Assembly: GCF_008974265.1 (NCBI RefSeq)
Contig: NZ_BKZW01000002.1
Coordinates: 124,001-188,000, forward strand
DNA from: Dictyobacter vulcani
GTDB lineage: Bacteria; Chloroflexota; Ktedonobacteria; Ktedonobacterales; Ktedonobacteraceae
Length of the DNA stretch: 64,000 nt
Direction: 5' to 3'
Part shown: positions 17,968-26,143 of the stretch, piece after piece
Layout: each line of letters opens with the position of its first letter
Position numbering within the stretch: position 1 is the stretch's first letter
Made by a program: the position numbers and the translations under genes
The notes under the pieces: generated by a model
What the model saw: only the letters and a program-made list of their open reading frames with translations
What the model was told of the DNA's origin: nothing
The model's database searches: none

Positions 17968-18118
17968 GTAGTCTGTCAGACGTCATGTGATAGGAAAGCG
18001 GGGATGCAAGGGGCGGCGAGCCCCTTGACTGGGGGATCGGGGGCTGTGCCCCGGCATTTCCCCCTCCCGCCCGCGTAGCGGGCGCACAACCTAGCAAACG
18101 AAGTTTGACAAAGTACTA
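17966..18118. mobile_element. MITE, copy B
   Basis: A 153-bp copy with the same core (GGGGCGGCGAGCCCC and GGGGGCTGTGCCCC hairpins). Its left end starts TAGTAG and its right end is less perfect than that of copy A. Confidence 0.85.
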
Positions 18119-18482
18119 GTTGCACATTTTTGTATGCTGTCTTGTCTACTGCACTTTTGTGTATTTTCTTATTTTCCGCAAAAATATAGCTTTGATCTTT
18201 GTTGTGCTATTTTCTTTACCGCCAGTATGCAATAGAACCATTACTGCGATTGTACTGGTAGAGCAGAATGCTTGTCAACTGATAAGGGACAACTATCCTA
18301 TGGTCGTAAGAGTATTCCCTGACCTTGACTTTTTCTGACTATGTCGTTAAAATGTTGACCGAAGAGTCATAAATTAAGTTGAATAGTCACATCTCCCACC
18401 CATCAAATCAAGTCAGTGCAGCAGGCGCGAGGTGCCAGTGAAAAACGTATCTATACCAGTCACTACACAAGGAGACAATTGA
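18119..18482 (+). promoter_or_regulatory. promoter region of the TetR gene at 18483
   Basis: A -35 TTGACT (18325-18330), a 17-bp spacer and a -10 TAAAAT (18348-18353). One base further lies an imperfect palindrome, TTGACC-gaag-AGTCAT (18355-18370), that matches in position and sequence the operator of the related TetR gene at 39938. The untranslated leader would be about 120 bases. The rest of the region shows no gene. Confidence 0.7.
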
Positions 18483-19103
18483 ATGGCCAGGCCAGTGCAT
18501 CGTTCCCTGAAGGAAAAACAGCGTCAGGAGCGCGAAGAATTGATTTTGCAGGTGGTAGAAGAGGTGCTGCTGGAAAGAGGCTATCGGGATACTTCGATGG
18601 AGGAGATTGCTACCCGTGTGGGCATCGCTAAAGGGACGCTCTATCTTCACTTTACGAAAAAAGAGGATTTGATGTTTGCGTTCTTTGAACGAGAAATGCA
18701 AAAAATCCTTTCTGCGATTGAGCAGCCGTTTCCTGCTAATATGAGTGCTCAGGCCAAGTTAGAATCTATTGTCCGTTCAATGCATAATGATCCTTCGGGG
18801 AAGCGGGGCGATCTTTTATATATTCTGTTTCATAGCGAGGATTTTAAAATAATTCTCCAACAAAAATCTGCCACCACGCTGACGCGTATCTCGGATACGG
18901 TGTTGTTGTATCTGGAAGAGGGGAAGGCGCGCCATGAGTTTGATCCACATATTCCTACCGTCATTATGCTCAATAGCTTTTTCAGTGTGTTGTCTCCCCG
19001 AGCTCATCGTCGCTTGTTGCAGAGTGGTGAATATTCTCATGAAGAAATAATGCGTTATGTGCAGAGGATTTATTTCCGTGGCATTGGTGGACATATCTCT
19101 TGA
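18483..19103 (+). CDS. TetR-family transcriptional regulator
   Basis: A 206-residue protein. The N-terminal HTH is typical, with residues about 33-60 reading TSMEEIATRVGIAKGTLYLHF. The C-terminal ligand domain is all-helical. AGGAGA lies 7 bases before the ATG. It is a close relative of the TetR at 39938 (shared KEKQRxEREELI and TSMEEIATRVGIxKGTxYLHF). The promoter carries a palindrome just after the -10, so autorepression is likely. The gene converges on the FemX-like gene, so its target is not obvious from context. Confidence 0.9.
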   Translation: MARPVHRSLKEKQRQEREELILQVVEEVLLERGYRDTSMEEIATRVGIAKGTLYLHFTKKEDLMFAFFEREMQKILSAIEQPFPANMSAQAKLESIVRSMHNDPSGKRGDLLYILFHSEDFKIILQQKSATTLTRISDTVLLYLEEGKARHEFDPHIPTVIMLNSFFSVLSPRAHRRLLQSGEYSHEEIMRYVQRIYFRGIGGHIS

Positions 19104-19135
19104 GGTGAGTTGATTGCTTCTTTTTTGCTAACGCC

Positions 19136-19166
19136 GTGTGCTGGCTTTGGAAAAAAGCCAGCACAC
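19136..19166. terminator. hairpin terminator between convergent genes
   Basis: A 13-bp stem, GTGTGCTGGCTTT (19136-19148) with AAAGCCAGCACAC (19154-19166), lies between the TetR gene and the FemX-like gene. The T tract is modest (TTGTTTT) on the plus side. Confidence 0.7.
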
Positions 19167-19182
19167 ATGTTGTTTTATCGTG

Positions 19183-20526
19183 CTATTCAGCTGCTGCCTT
19201 TTCCGTAGAGGACTGTTCAGCTGGTGTCTCGGGTTGTGGGGTTTCAGGAACCTCGGGTTTTGTTGGTGTCTCAGGAACCTTTGGTTCAGCTGGCGTTTCA
19301 GGGACCTGTGTTTCCATTGGTGTTTTGGGTGTTTTTGTTCTGGCTGGTTTTTCTCTGGATTGCCCGGACGTTGCAGCTGGCTCGGCCTGTTTTGTCGCTG
19401 GCTCTGGACTCACCTGCGGAGCGTTCTCTTTTTGCTCTTTGTTTTTCTGCTCTTGTTTGATGGCGGCTTTCTTTTGCTCAGCGATCACAAGTTGCTTTTG
19501 CGCTTTGCGATTGTTGTACCAGAGCCGCGCCTGGAGCAGGCGTCGGTAGAGCGTATAGATGACGGGTATGTATGCCTGGTCCTGGGTTTCCATGGCACGC
19601 ATTGCGTAGCCGCCAAAGCCGCTTTTAAAGACGTATACGCCCCACATTGGCTGGCCTTCTTCAAGGATGTCTGGAATACCACGGAAATTGTAGTACCAGC
19701 AGCCCTGCTGCTTGGCCCACTGGAAGGCGGTCCATTGCAGGAGATGGTTCGGCATGCGATCGCGCTGCTCGTTGCTGGAGGCTCCATACATATACCAGCA
19801 CCAACGTCCATGGGCAATGAGCAAGGCTGCTCCCAGTGGTTGCCCCTCATATTCAGCGATTAAGAGTCTGGCTCGATCTCCATAGAGTTCGAGGAGCTGC
19901 TGGTAAAAATCTTTGCCGTAGATGAAGAAACTATCACGGTCGCTGGTCGTATTGAGCAATTGGTAGAAAATATCCAGATCTTTTTCGTCATTCCCTATAC
20001 GTACGGTTACATCCTTACGACCGGCCAGACGAACACAATAGCGCCAGGTTTTTTTCATGCCGGCCATCAGTTTTGTTTCATCTGGTCGCAGGTCTAAGAC
20101 CCATTCGTGCCGTAGGTGGCGTGCTTCAGGATTGGAGACGAAGCCGTGCTTTTTTAATGCCTGTGGCCATGTTTGATCTTCAGTGGTGACACCAGGCTCT
20201 ATCTTGAGCATAAAGGCATGCCGTTTGCGGGCTTCCGCACGTGTAAAGGCAAGCAAGATAGCCATGGCCTCTGAATTTGGATCTTCAATAACTGGACCAC
20301 GGGGAGCATAAAAATAGGGTGTTGGTAAGACAGAGATGCGGGAGATAATGATGAGCATAGCAGCGCAGAGTTGTCCTTCGTCGTTGAGCACTCCAATTGG
20401 CAGTACCTCATCGTTACGAAATTTGAGCAGTTCTCCCCATTCATATGTTTGCGTAATGTTGCAACCGGTGGATGTTGCGATAAAATCATTCCACTGTTGT
20501 TTATCTGTGATGATATCTGCTTTCAT
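19183..20526 (-). CDS. FemX/FemAB-like peptidoglycan bridge ligase
   Basis: A 447-residue protein. Residues 1-340 have the double-GNAT fold pattern of the FemABX family: TYEWGELLKF near the start, PYFYAPRGPV near residue 75, then an LLIAEYEGQPLGAALLI strand and the FRGIPD / GVYVFKSGFGG motif. Enzymes of this family add amino acids from aminoacyl-tRNA to lipid II or similar acceptors at the inner membrane face. Residues about 355-447 are a low-complexity tail with repeated VPETP and KTPM motifs, unusual for the family. The coiled, Lys/Gln-rich stretch at 330-370 precedes it. Confidence 0.85.
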   Translation of the reverse strand: MKADIITDKQQWNDFIATSTGCNITQTYEWGELLKFRNDEVLPIGVLNDEGQLCAAMLIIISRISVLPTPYFYAPRGPVIEDPNSEAMAILLAFTRAEARKRHAFMLKIEPGVTTEDQTWPQALKKHGFVSNPEARHLRHEWVLDLRPDETKLMAGMKKTWRYCVRLAGRKDVTVRIGNDEKDLDIFYQLLNTTSDRDSFFIYGKDFYQQLLELYGDRARLLIAEYEGQPLGAALLIAHGRWCWYMYGASSNEQRDRMPNHLLQWTAFQWAKQQGCWYYNFRGIPDILEEGQPMWGVYVFKSGFGGYAMRAMETQDQAYIPVIYTLYRRLLQARLWYNNRKAQKQLVIAEQKKAAIKQEQKNKEQKENAPQVSPEPATKQAEPAATSGQSREKPARTKTPKTPMETQVPETPAEPKVPETPTKPEVPETPQPETPAEQSSTEKAAAE

Positions 20527-21049
20527 TTTCCCTCTGTATCGTTTGATGTTTTATGGCGTTTTACCTGCCTCTTTTGTCCAGGTTTGTTGATGTGCATGTA
20601 TCTATCCTGGAGCAAGCTTGAGTGTGTCGTGAGCTGGCGCCAGTTCCATCATCTGGATCGACCAGTGCTAGCATTGTCCCGCTTTCTCGGTTCTCTTTTC
20701 TCTGTATGCCACCGCCATTGGCGTCCCACCTGAAATGAGCCAGCTTGCCAGGACCCTGTTGTCTAAACTTCAATACGTGGAGATCAATATGATTGTCATA
20801 GTAGCATATACGTGCCGATTACAACAAATTCTTCATTAAATATGTCATATATTCCTATAATTGATGTTTAGACTGACTCAGTAAAAACGGCAGTCTTTCG
20901 CATTAAAAAACCGCCGAAACCAGTAATTTTCTTTCAGATTTAAAAACAAAAAAAGCTTATTACCTGGATGTACTTTAACACATCGCGCTCTTTTCGTCAC
21001 GAGAACTATGACCCCCTCTCTTATCTTCTGGGAAAGGGTCCTGAAATAG
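20527..21049. other. intergenic region upstream of the FemX-like gene
   Basis: No gene is seen. On the minus strand, about 200 bases before the FemX-like start, GGTGGGACGCC resembles part of a T-box core, but the order of elements is not convincing and I do not call a riboswitch. Confidence 0.35.
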
Positions 21050-21096
21050 TGAGCGTCGTAGCCGGTCATGTTTATCCATGACTGCTACGACGCTCA
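21050..21096. terminator. long hairpin at the end of the NudC-like gene
   Basis: A 13-bp outer stem (TGAGCGTCGTAGC at 21050-21062 with its complement at 21084-21096) encloses an inner stem (GTCATG/CATGAC). The stop codon lies in the outer stem. There is no clear T tract, so it may protect the mRNA 3' end or act as a weak terminator. Confidence 0.6.
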
Positions 21097-21897
21097 ATGT
21101 CTTCTTTCTTGTGAGGAAGCGCTGATACCGCGTGTGCTATTTTTGTTGTTGTTCAAGCCAGCTGGAGATGAGCATATAGGCCAGACTGACATTGGGGGCG
21201 TTTCGGGCAGCGTTTCACGAGTGAACCAGCGGACGTCGTCCAGCTCTCCATCCTGGGGGTGGATCTCTCCACTTTTATAGCGGGCTGTGAAGCCGACCAT
21301 GAGTTGATTGGGAAATGGCCAGGGTTGACTTTTCATATATTGCAGATCGTCAACTTCTATGCCTGCTTCTTCTTTGACCTCGCGATGGACGCATTCTTCG
21401 AGGGTTTCTCCTGGTTCGACGAAGCCTGCAATCAATCCATAGCGCTTGCCCCAGCCCGGTTTATGGGATAGCAGGAGCCGTTCTCCATCATGGATCAGGA
21501 CGATGATGGCGGGTATGACTGGTGGATAGCCGCTGTAGTCTCCACGGGTGCAGCGTTTTCCCCATCCTCCCTCGACTGAGACCATGGGGGAGCCGCACAC
21601 AGGACAGTAGCGGCTGGTCTGCTGCCAGCTGATGATTTGCGAGGCGTATGTGGCTATATTGTATTCAACGCCATCCATCGAGCTGTAGAGCTCCCATAGA
21701 CCGATGGTTTTCCAGTCTGCTGGAAGTTGTTCCTCTTCATCAATGGCACAGGCTATGCAAGGTACTCCATTGAAGCGACCCAGATAGAAGAGTTCATCAT
21801 GTTTTAGATTGGCTACGAGTGTTTCCTCTCTTGCAGGAGGCTGATCTGCTGATCGTGTGTCTTTACCAGCAGTTTTTGCTTTTGAAAAGGAAACCAT
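21094..21897 (-). CDS. nudC: NudC-like NAD+/NADH pyrophosphatase (Nudix)
   Basis: A 267-residue protein with the NudC layout. An N-terminal domain (residues 1-95) precedes a zinc-ribbon region, a complete Nudix box (GFVEPGETLEECVHREVKEE and onwards, G-x5-E-x7-REVxEExG) near 160, and the NudC specificity motif SQPWPFPNQL just after. It should hydrolyse NAD(H) or remove NAD caps from RNA, with Mg. The zinc ribbon looks incomplete: CPVC is followed by RCTRGD, so the usual fourth cysteine is missing. The C-terminal tail (NNNKNSTRG) is not conserved. Confidence 0.85.
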   Translation of the reverse strand: MVSFSKAKTAGKDTRSADQPPAREETLVANLKHDELFYLGRFNGVPCIACAIDEEEQLPADWKTIGLWELYSSMDGVEYNIATYASQIISWQQTSRYCPVCGSPMVSVEGGWGKRCTRGDYSGYPPVIPAIIVLIHDGERLLLSHKPGWGKRYGLIAGFVEPGETLEECVHREVKEEAGIEVDDLQYMKSQPWPFPNQLMVGFTARYKSGEIHPQDGELDDVRWFTRETLPETPPMSVWPICSSPAGLNNNKNSTRGISASSQERRH

Positions 21898-22525
21898 AGG
21901 GCTTCCCCGGATGGAATAGAGAGTGGTGGATATGCTCTTTCAAAACCAGCGTTACTATTGGAAATTTCCATTCTGCTATCGATATTTTCCATTCTGTGTC
22001 CTTTATTACACCCCGCTCCTGGTCCTGGAGAATGCAATGCGCAATACTGCCTTCATACCCGGGTGGATGGAATGGTGGTAGATGTATATGTGATTATAAA
22101 TTCATAGATGCTTTACTTTTAGGATTGATAATGTCATTCAACCGTATAAGCTATGCTAGCTGCGTGTGAGCGGCGTTTACGATTGCTTTTTGTAGGCTGT
22201 TTCATGGATGGTGGTAAGATAAAACCATCCACCTCGCAACGCACATGGTATAGAGCGTCACAGACGTGAAGACGCATGTACAGGACCGTACATAGCATCA
22301 ATTTTATAGTATCACACGTTGACTCTATCTGAGAATGCGTGGCTCTGAATCTTTACCGCATTTTTACTTGACAAATGAGAGTTATTAGCCTATTCTACAG
22401 TGTATTAGTCATTCCAGATTATGGTTCTGGAGCTGGCGATTATGCTATCTATGCTATTTAATACATTGATATAAAACTATGTTTTTCGGGGCGCGCTTTA
22501 TGCGGTCGGGGCTGGAGGTGTATTT
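21898..22525 (+). promoter_or_regulatory. intergenic region with sigma-70-type promoter
   Basis: A strong promoter match lies at 22368-22396: TTGACA, 17-bp spacer, TATTCT. It is on the plus strand upstream of the beta-helix gene, about 130 bases before its start. The rest of the region has no clear gene. Confidence 0.75.
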
Positions 22526-23677
22526 TTGGAACACTCTGTTTTGGATTCCTGTCAATTGACCACACATACTGATACAGCAAACGTGCGTATCGTATCTCAA
22601 TCCTCTCAAAATCCTGCTGTTTATCCCACTATTACTGCGGCTGTGCAGGCTGCTGTCAGCGGCGATACCATTCTGATCCAACCTGGCATGTATCATGAGT
22701 CGCTGGTTATTGATAAAGCTGTATCTCTCATCGGCACAGGTACGCTGACTGATGTGGTCATTGATGTCGTGGATGGCCCCTGTCTCTCTTTGCAAGCTCA
22801 TGGCATCCATATCGAAGGCCTCAGTTTGCGTAGCCATTTTGTGTTTCCTCCTGACCACTCTGATGCTACCTGTATTGCTTTGGGTCTGACTGAAATTGTT
22901 GGCTGTGATCTCTCCTCTCCCTCTGCTACCTGTCTCCTGGTCTCGGGTCCCGAGGCGGTGGTGACGGTTCGCCGGTGCCAGATTCATGATAGCCAGGCGT
23001 ATGGTGTCCTGGTGGATCTGGTGGGGACGTGTAATATTGAGCATTCAGTCATCCAGGACCATGCTCGGGCTGATGTGGCTGTGTTGCAAAATAGTACTGT
23101 CTCATTATTGGATTGTACATTGTGCCATGGAGCTGGCTATGGGGTGCTGGTGAAGGATTGTAGCCAGGGTCGTCTGCGACACTGTGATATTTATGGACAT
23201 GCAGAGGCAGGTGTTTTGATCGCGCAGGGTAGTGTTGCGGATATTGTGCTGTGCACTATCCACGATGGTCGAGGGCCCGGGGTAGTTTTCTGTCAGGATG
23301 CGCATGGTTTGATGGAGCAGTGCCGTGTCTATCGCACTACCAGTTCAGGCGTGGAGATCAGGCAGCAGAGTAATCCAATCATTCGCCAGTGTAAGATCTT
23401 TCAAGGAAAATGGTCTGGTATTTTGATTGGGGAACGTGGTAACGGCATTGTTGAGTATTGTGAACTTTTCGCGAATGCTATGGCTGGTATTGATGTAACT
23501 GGTGGAAGTGATCCAGTGATTCGCTTTTGTCGTATCCATCAGCATGTCTATCCGGGCATTGCTGTTTTTCTGGGTGGTCGCGGCACGGTTGTGGATTGTG
23601 ATCTGAGCAAAAATATGCAGGGACCGCTCCTGGTTGATGCTGGTTCCTATATTATGCAAGAGCGCAACCATAGCTAG
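22526..23677 (+). CDS. right-handed parallel beta-helix repeat protein
   Basis: A 383-residue protein. The start is TTG 22526, chosen because GGAGGTG lies 5 bases upstream. Residues 45-80 give the NosD/pectin-lyase-like entry (TIQ-like, AAVSGDTILIQPGMYHESLVI). About ten coils of the form xxVxxCxIxxxxxxGVxVxxxS follow to residue 370. No catalytic residues or signal peptide are clear, so binding or a surface role is as likely as lyase activity. The stop codon TAG is the first three bases of MITE copy C, so the original C-terminus may have been changed by the insertion. Confidence 0.85.
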   Translation: MEHSVLDSCQLTTHTDTANVRIVSQSSQNPAVYPTITAAVQAAVSGDTILIQPGMYHESLVIDKAVSLIGTGTLTDVVIDVVDGPCLSLQAHGIHIEGLSLRSHFVFPPDHSDATCIALGLTEIVGCDLSSPSATCLLVSGPEAVVTVRRCQIHDSQAYGVLVDLVGTCNIEHSVIQDHARADVAVLQNSTVSLLDCTLCHGAGYGVLVKDCSQGRLRHCDIYGHAEAGVLIAQGSVADIVLCTIHDGRGPGVVFCQDAHGLMEQCRVYRTTSSGVEIRQQSNPIIRQCKIFQGKWSGILIGERGNGIVEYCELFANAMAGIDVTGGSDPVIRFCRIHQHVYPGIAVFLGGRGTVVDCDLSKNMQGPLLVDAGSYIMQERNHS

Positions 23678-23827
23678 TAGTCTGTCAGACATCATGTGAT
23701 GGTGAGGCGGAGATGCAAGGGGCGGCGAGCCCCTTGACTGGGGGATCGGGGGCTGTGCCCCGGCATCTCCCCCTCCCGCCCGCGTAGCGGGCGCACAACT
23801 CATCACACGAAGTTTGACAATGTACTA
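23675..23827. mobile_element. MITE, copy C
   Basis: A 153-bp copy of the same MITE. Its first bases TAG supply the stop codon of the beta-helix gene, and its last TA (23826-23827) is also the first TA of the IS630-type element. Confidence 0.85.
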
Positions 23828-23914
23828 GTACTCTGTCATCCTTGATTTGATAAATGGGAACAAAAGGAGTATCCTTGAGTCACGAATCAAAAAACCGATC
23901 TCAAGGAGGCATCC

Positions 23915-24373
23915 ATGAAGAAGTATAGCATCCAGTTAGACGCAGAACAACGCAAGCTGTTAGAGAGTATGCTCACCGGAGGCAAAGCTTCAGCGCGCAG
24001 CCAGACCCATGCGAGGATTTTACTGAAAGCCGATCAAGGAGAGCATGGAGCGGGTTGGGAAGATCAGCAGATTGCTGAAACCCTAGGCGTGGGAACGGCA
24101 ACCGTAGGACGGGTCCGTCAACGCTTTGTGGAGGGAGGGCTGCTGGATGCACTCGTGCGGCGTCCCCAGCCGGAACGACCGGAGAAACGGAAAATGAATG
24201 GGGAACTGGAAGCGCAGTTGGTCACGCTCGCGTGTAGTCAGACGGAAGGAGGGCAAAAGCGCTGGACGATGCGCATGCTCGCGGACAAATTGGTGCAGTT
24301 GGGGTACGTCGATCAGATCAGCCACCAAACGGTGTGGGTGACGTTAAAAAAAATGAACTCAAACCGTGGCTAA
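23915..24373 (+). CDS. IS630-type transposase, N-terminal frame
   Basis: A 152-residue frame with a double helix-turn-helix DNA-binding region (AETLGVGTATVGRVRQRF, then a second HTH around SHQTVWVTLKK). It leaves the transposase sense after an A8 run at 24347-24354 and stops soon after. A -1 shift at that run (A AAA AAA type slippery site) would join it in register to the catalytic frame (KKNELKPWLKNQYCIPP). Such sites are known in this and other IS families, so the break may be programmed. Confidence 0.8.
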   Translation: MKKYSIQLDAEQRKLLESMLTGGKASARSQTHARILLKADQGEHGAGWEDQQIAETLGVGTATVGRVRQRFVEGGLLDALVRRPQPERPEKRKMNGELEAQLVTLACSQTEGGQKRWTMRMLADKLVQLGYVDQISHQTVWVTLKKMNSNRG

Positions 24374-25050
24374 AGAACCAGTATTGTATTCCCCCGGAGG
24401 CTAATGCAGATTTTGTGTATCATATGGAAGATGTGCTGGAGGTGTACCAGCGTCCGTATGATCCAAAGCGTCCAAAGATCTGCATGGATGAGGGAAGTAA
24501 ACAGGTGTTGGCCCATACCCGCGAGCCGATTCCGATGGAAGCGGGTGAACCCGAACGCATCGATTATGAGTACGAACGGAAAGGAGTGTGCAGCGTGTTT
24601 GTGGCGATGGAACCCGAAACCGGGACCTGTCAGGTGCGTGTGAGTAAGCGGCGCACGAAAAAGGATTGGGCACTCTTTTTGCGCGAGATCATTGACGTCC
24701 AGTATCCCCATGCGGACAAGATTGTGTTGGTGATGGACAATCTCAATACCCATACCCCCTCTTCGTTTTACGAGACGTTTGAACCAGCCGAGGCCCGCCG
24801 ATTGACCGAGAAACTAGAAATCCACTACACGCCCAAGCATGGGAGTTGGCTGAATATGGCCGAGATCGAACTGTCCATTTTAGCGCGTCAATGCTTGTCC
24901 GATCGCTTTCCAAGCAGAGAGGCGCTTGCCGCTCAGGTGGATGCCTGGCAACGTGAGCGCAACCAGGCAAAAGTAACGATCAACTGGCGTTTTACCACCG
25001 CGGATGCGCGCATCAAACTCAAACGCCTTTATCCATCAATTGAACAATGA
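24334..25050 (+). CDS. IS630-type transposase, catalytic frame
   Basis: A 238-residue frame carrying the DDE catalytic part. ICMDEGSKQ gives the first aspartate, LVMDNLNTHTPSSFYETF the second, and HGSWLNMAEIELSIL the final glutamate. The DNLNTH and GSWLNMAE motifs are typical of IS630 transposases. It begins inside the upstream frame and is expected to be made mainly as the frameshift fusion of about 380 residues. The stop is about 10 bases from the right end of the element. Confidence 0.85.
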   Translation: MGDVKKNELKPWLKNQYCIPPEANADFVYHMEDVLEVYQRPYDPKRPKICMDEGSKQVLAHTREPIPMEAGEPERIDYEYERKGVCSVFVAMEPETGTCQVRVSKRRTKKDWALFLREIIDVQYPHADKIVLVMDNLNTHTPSSFYETFEPAEARRLTEKLEIHYTPKHGSWLNMAEIELSILARQCLSDRFPSREALAAQVDAWQRERNQAKVTINWRFTTADARIKLKRLYPSIEQ

Positions 25051-25134
25051 CAAACTACTAGTCGGTCAGTGCTCTCGCTCTCTGGTTGTAAAGGGAGCTA
25101 TATACTGACCGGGTGTGTATTGTGCTTGCTTGCT

Positions 25135-25968
25135 TTAATCCCAGAGTTGCAGCTTGCTAAGAATATCTTTGGCTGGTAACCAGCTGGTGATAGTGCCGCT
25201 GGTCAGGGTAGATAATTGAGGATCCGTAATCATACGCATCCTCAAGAGATGCCTGTTCTGTAGCACTTTTTCCCAACCTGCCAGGACTTTTTTTTCGATA
25301 CTGCCACCTAATCTTCCGCTATCGACCAGTTCTTCAAGCAGCATCCCATCTGCTAAAAGACGTGCTGCCGTGCGTGGACCAATGCCGGTAATACCCTGAA
25401 TATTATCCGAAGGATCCCCGGTCAGGGCACGATAGTCACACCATTGAGTAGGTAAAACACCATATTGGGTCAGGATCTCTTCGTGGCCGATAATCCACTG
25501 CTCGCGCTTGCGGGCCGTATTTAAGATCACAGTTGTCTGATTGACCAGTTGATAGAAATCTTTATCCATCGACATAATATAGATCTGCCGACCACTTTCC
25601 GCCTCCATACCGACCAGAGTCGAGATCAGATCATCGGCTTCAGTTGTCTCTAGTTCCAGCCAGCGAATCTGCAGCAGATCCAGGCCAGCTTTAATATCAG
25701 GCATCGCATCAAAAATGGTAGGATCTTTCAGAACACGCTGCGCTTTATAGGTGGCATCCTCTGCCAGCCGTGCGCTTGTACCCTGCGCACCATCAAAAAA
25801 GACCACCCACTCGGCCTCCCCGATCTCCACAGCAGCTTTGCGCGCAATCGAAAAAAAGCCAAAAGTAGCCGTCCGATCCACTCCTGATCGACTCTTAATC
25901 GGCACCGGAAAACCAAAGGCGGCCCGAAACAATAAATTGTGTCCGTCAACAATCACAAGCGGCGGCAT
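25135..25968 (-). CDS. 5'-3' exonuclease (Pol I N-terminal-like)
   Basis: A 277-residue protein similar to the 5'-nuclease domain of DNA polymerase I and to stand-alone bacterial FEN/ExoIX proteins. Motifs seen: IVDGHNLLFRA near residue 5, VVFFDG near 55, ETTEADDLISTLV near 107 (metal-binding aspartates), MSMDKDFYQLV, and the helix-hairpin-helix GDPSDNIQGITGIGPRTAARLL near 190. It should remove RNA primers or flaps. GAGG lies 5 bases before the ATG. It is a lone gene, not fused to a polymerase. Confidence 0.9.
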   Translation of the reverse strand: MPPLVIVDGHNLLFRAAFGFPVPIKSRSGVDRTATFGFFSIARKAAVEIGEAEWVVFFDGAQGTSARLAEDATYKAQRVLKDPTIFDAMPDIKAGLDLLQIRWLELETTEADDLISTLVGMEAESGRQIYIMSMDKDFYQLVNQTTVILNTARKREQWIIGHEEILTQYGVLPTQWCDYRALTGDPSDNIQGITGIGPRTAARLLADGMLLEELVDSGRLGGSIEKKVLAGWEKVLQNRHLLRMRMITDPQLSTLTSGTITSWLPAKDILSKLQLWD

Positions 25969-26143
25969 AATGACCTCTATCCTCTACCTTTCTCAATATT
26001 GTACATGCTAGAACCCATCCTGTCCATTAAGCATTGACCTACCTTAGCAAATAGATGCATACTGTACACAATTCATATTTAAAACTCTATCTGATAGATT
26101 TTTATCTCATATCTACTTTGTCCCTGAATACGAAGAGGATTTT
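25969..26143. other. divergent promoter region
   Basis: AT-rich spacer between divergent exonuclease and permease genes. GAAGAGG lies 5 bases before the permease start. Confidence 0.4.

Larger units (their letters stand above)
23826..25060 (+). mobile_element. IS630-type insertion sequence
   Basis: The ends are TAGTACTCTGTCAT on the left and the complement of TAGTAGTTTGTCAT on the right, inside TA dinucleotides. This fits the TA target of the IS630/Tc1/mariner group. It has two overlapping plus-strand frames for one transposase. Its ends match the three MITEs, so it is the likely source of their transposition. Confidence 0.85.

Noticed and set aside
20700..20740. T-box riboswitch upstream of the FemX-like gene
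   Set aside because: GGTGGGACGCC is only partly like the T-box core. It lies too far from the start and no stem I or antiterminator was found.
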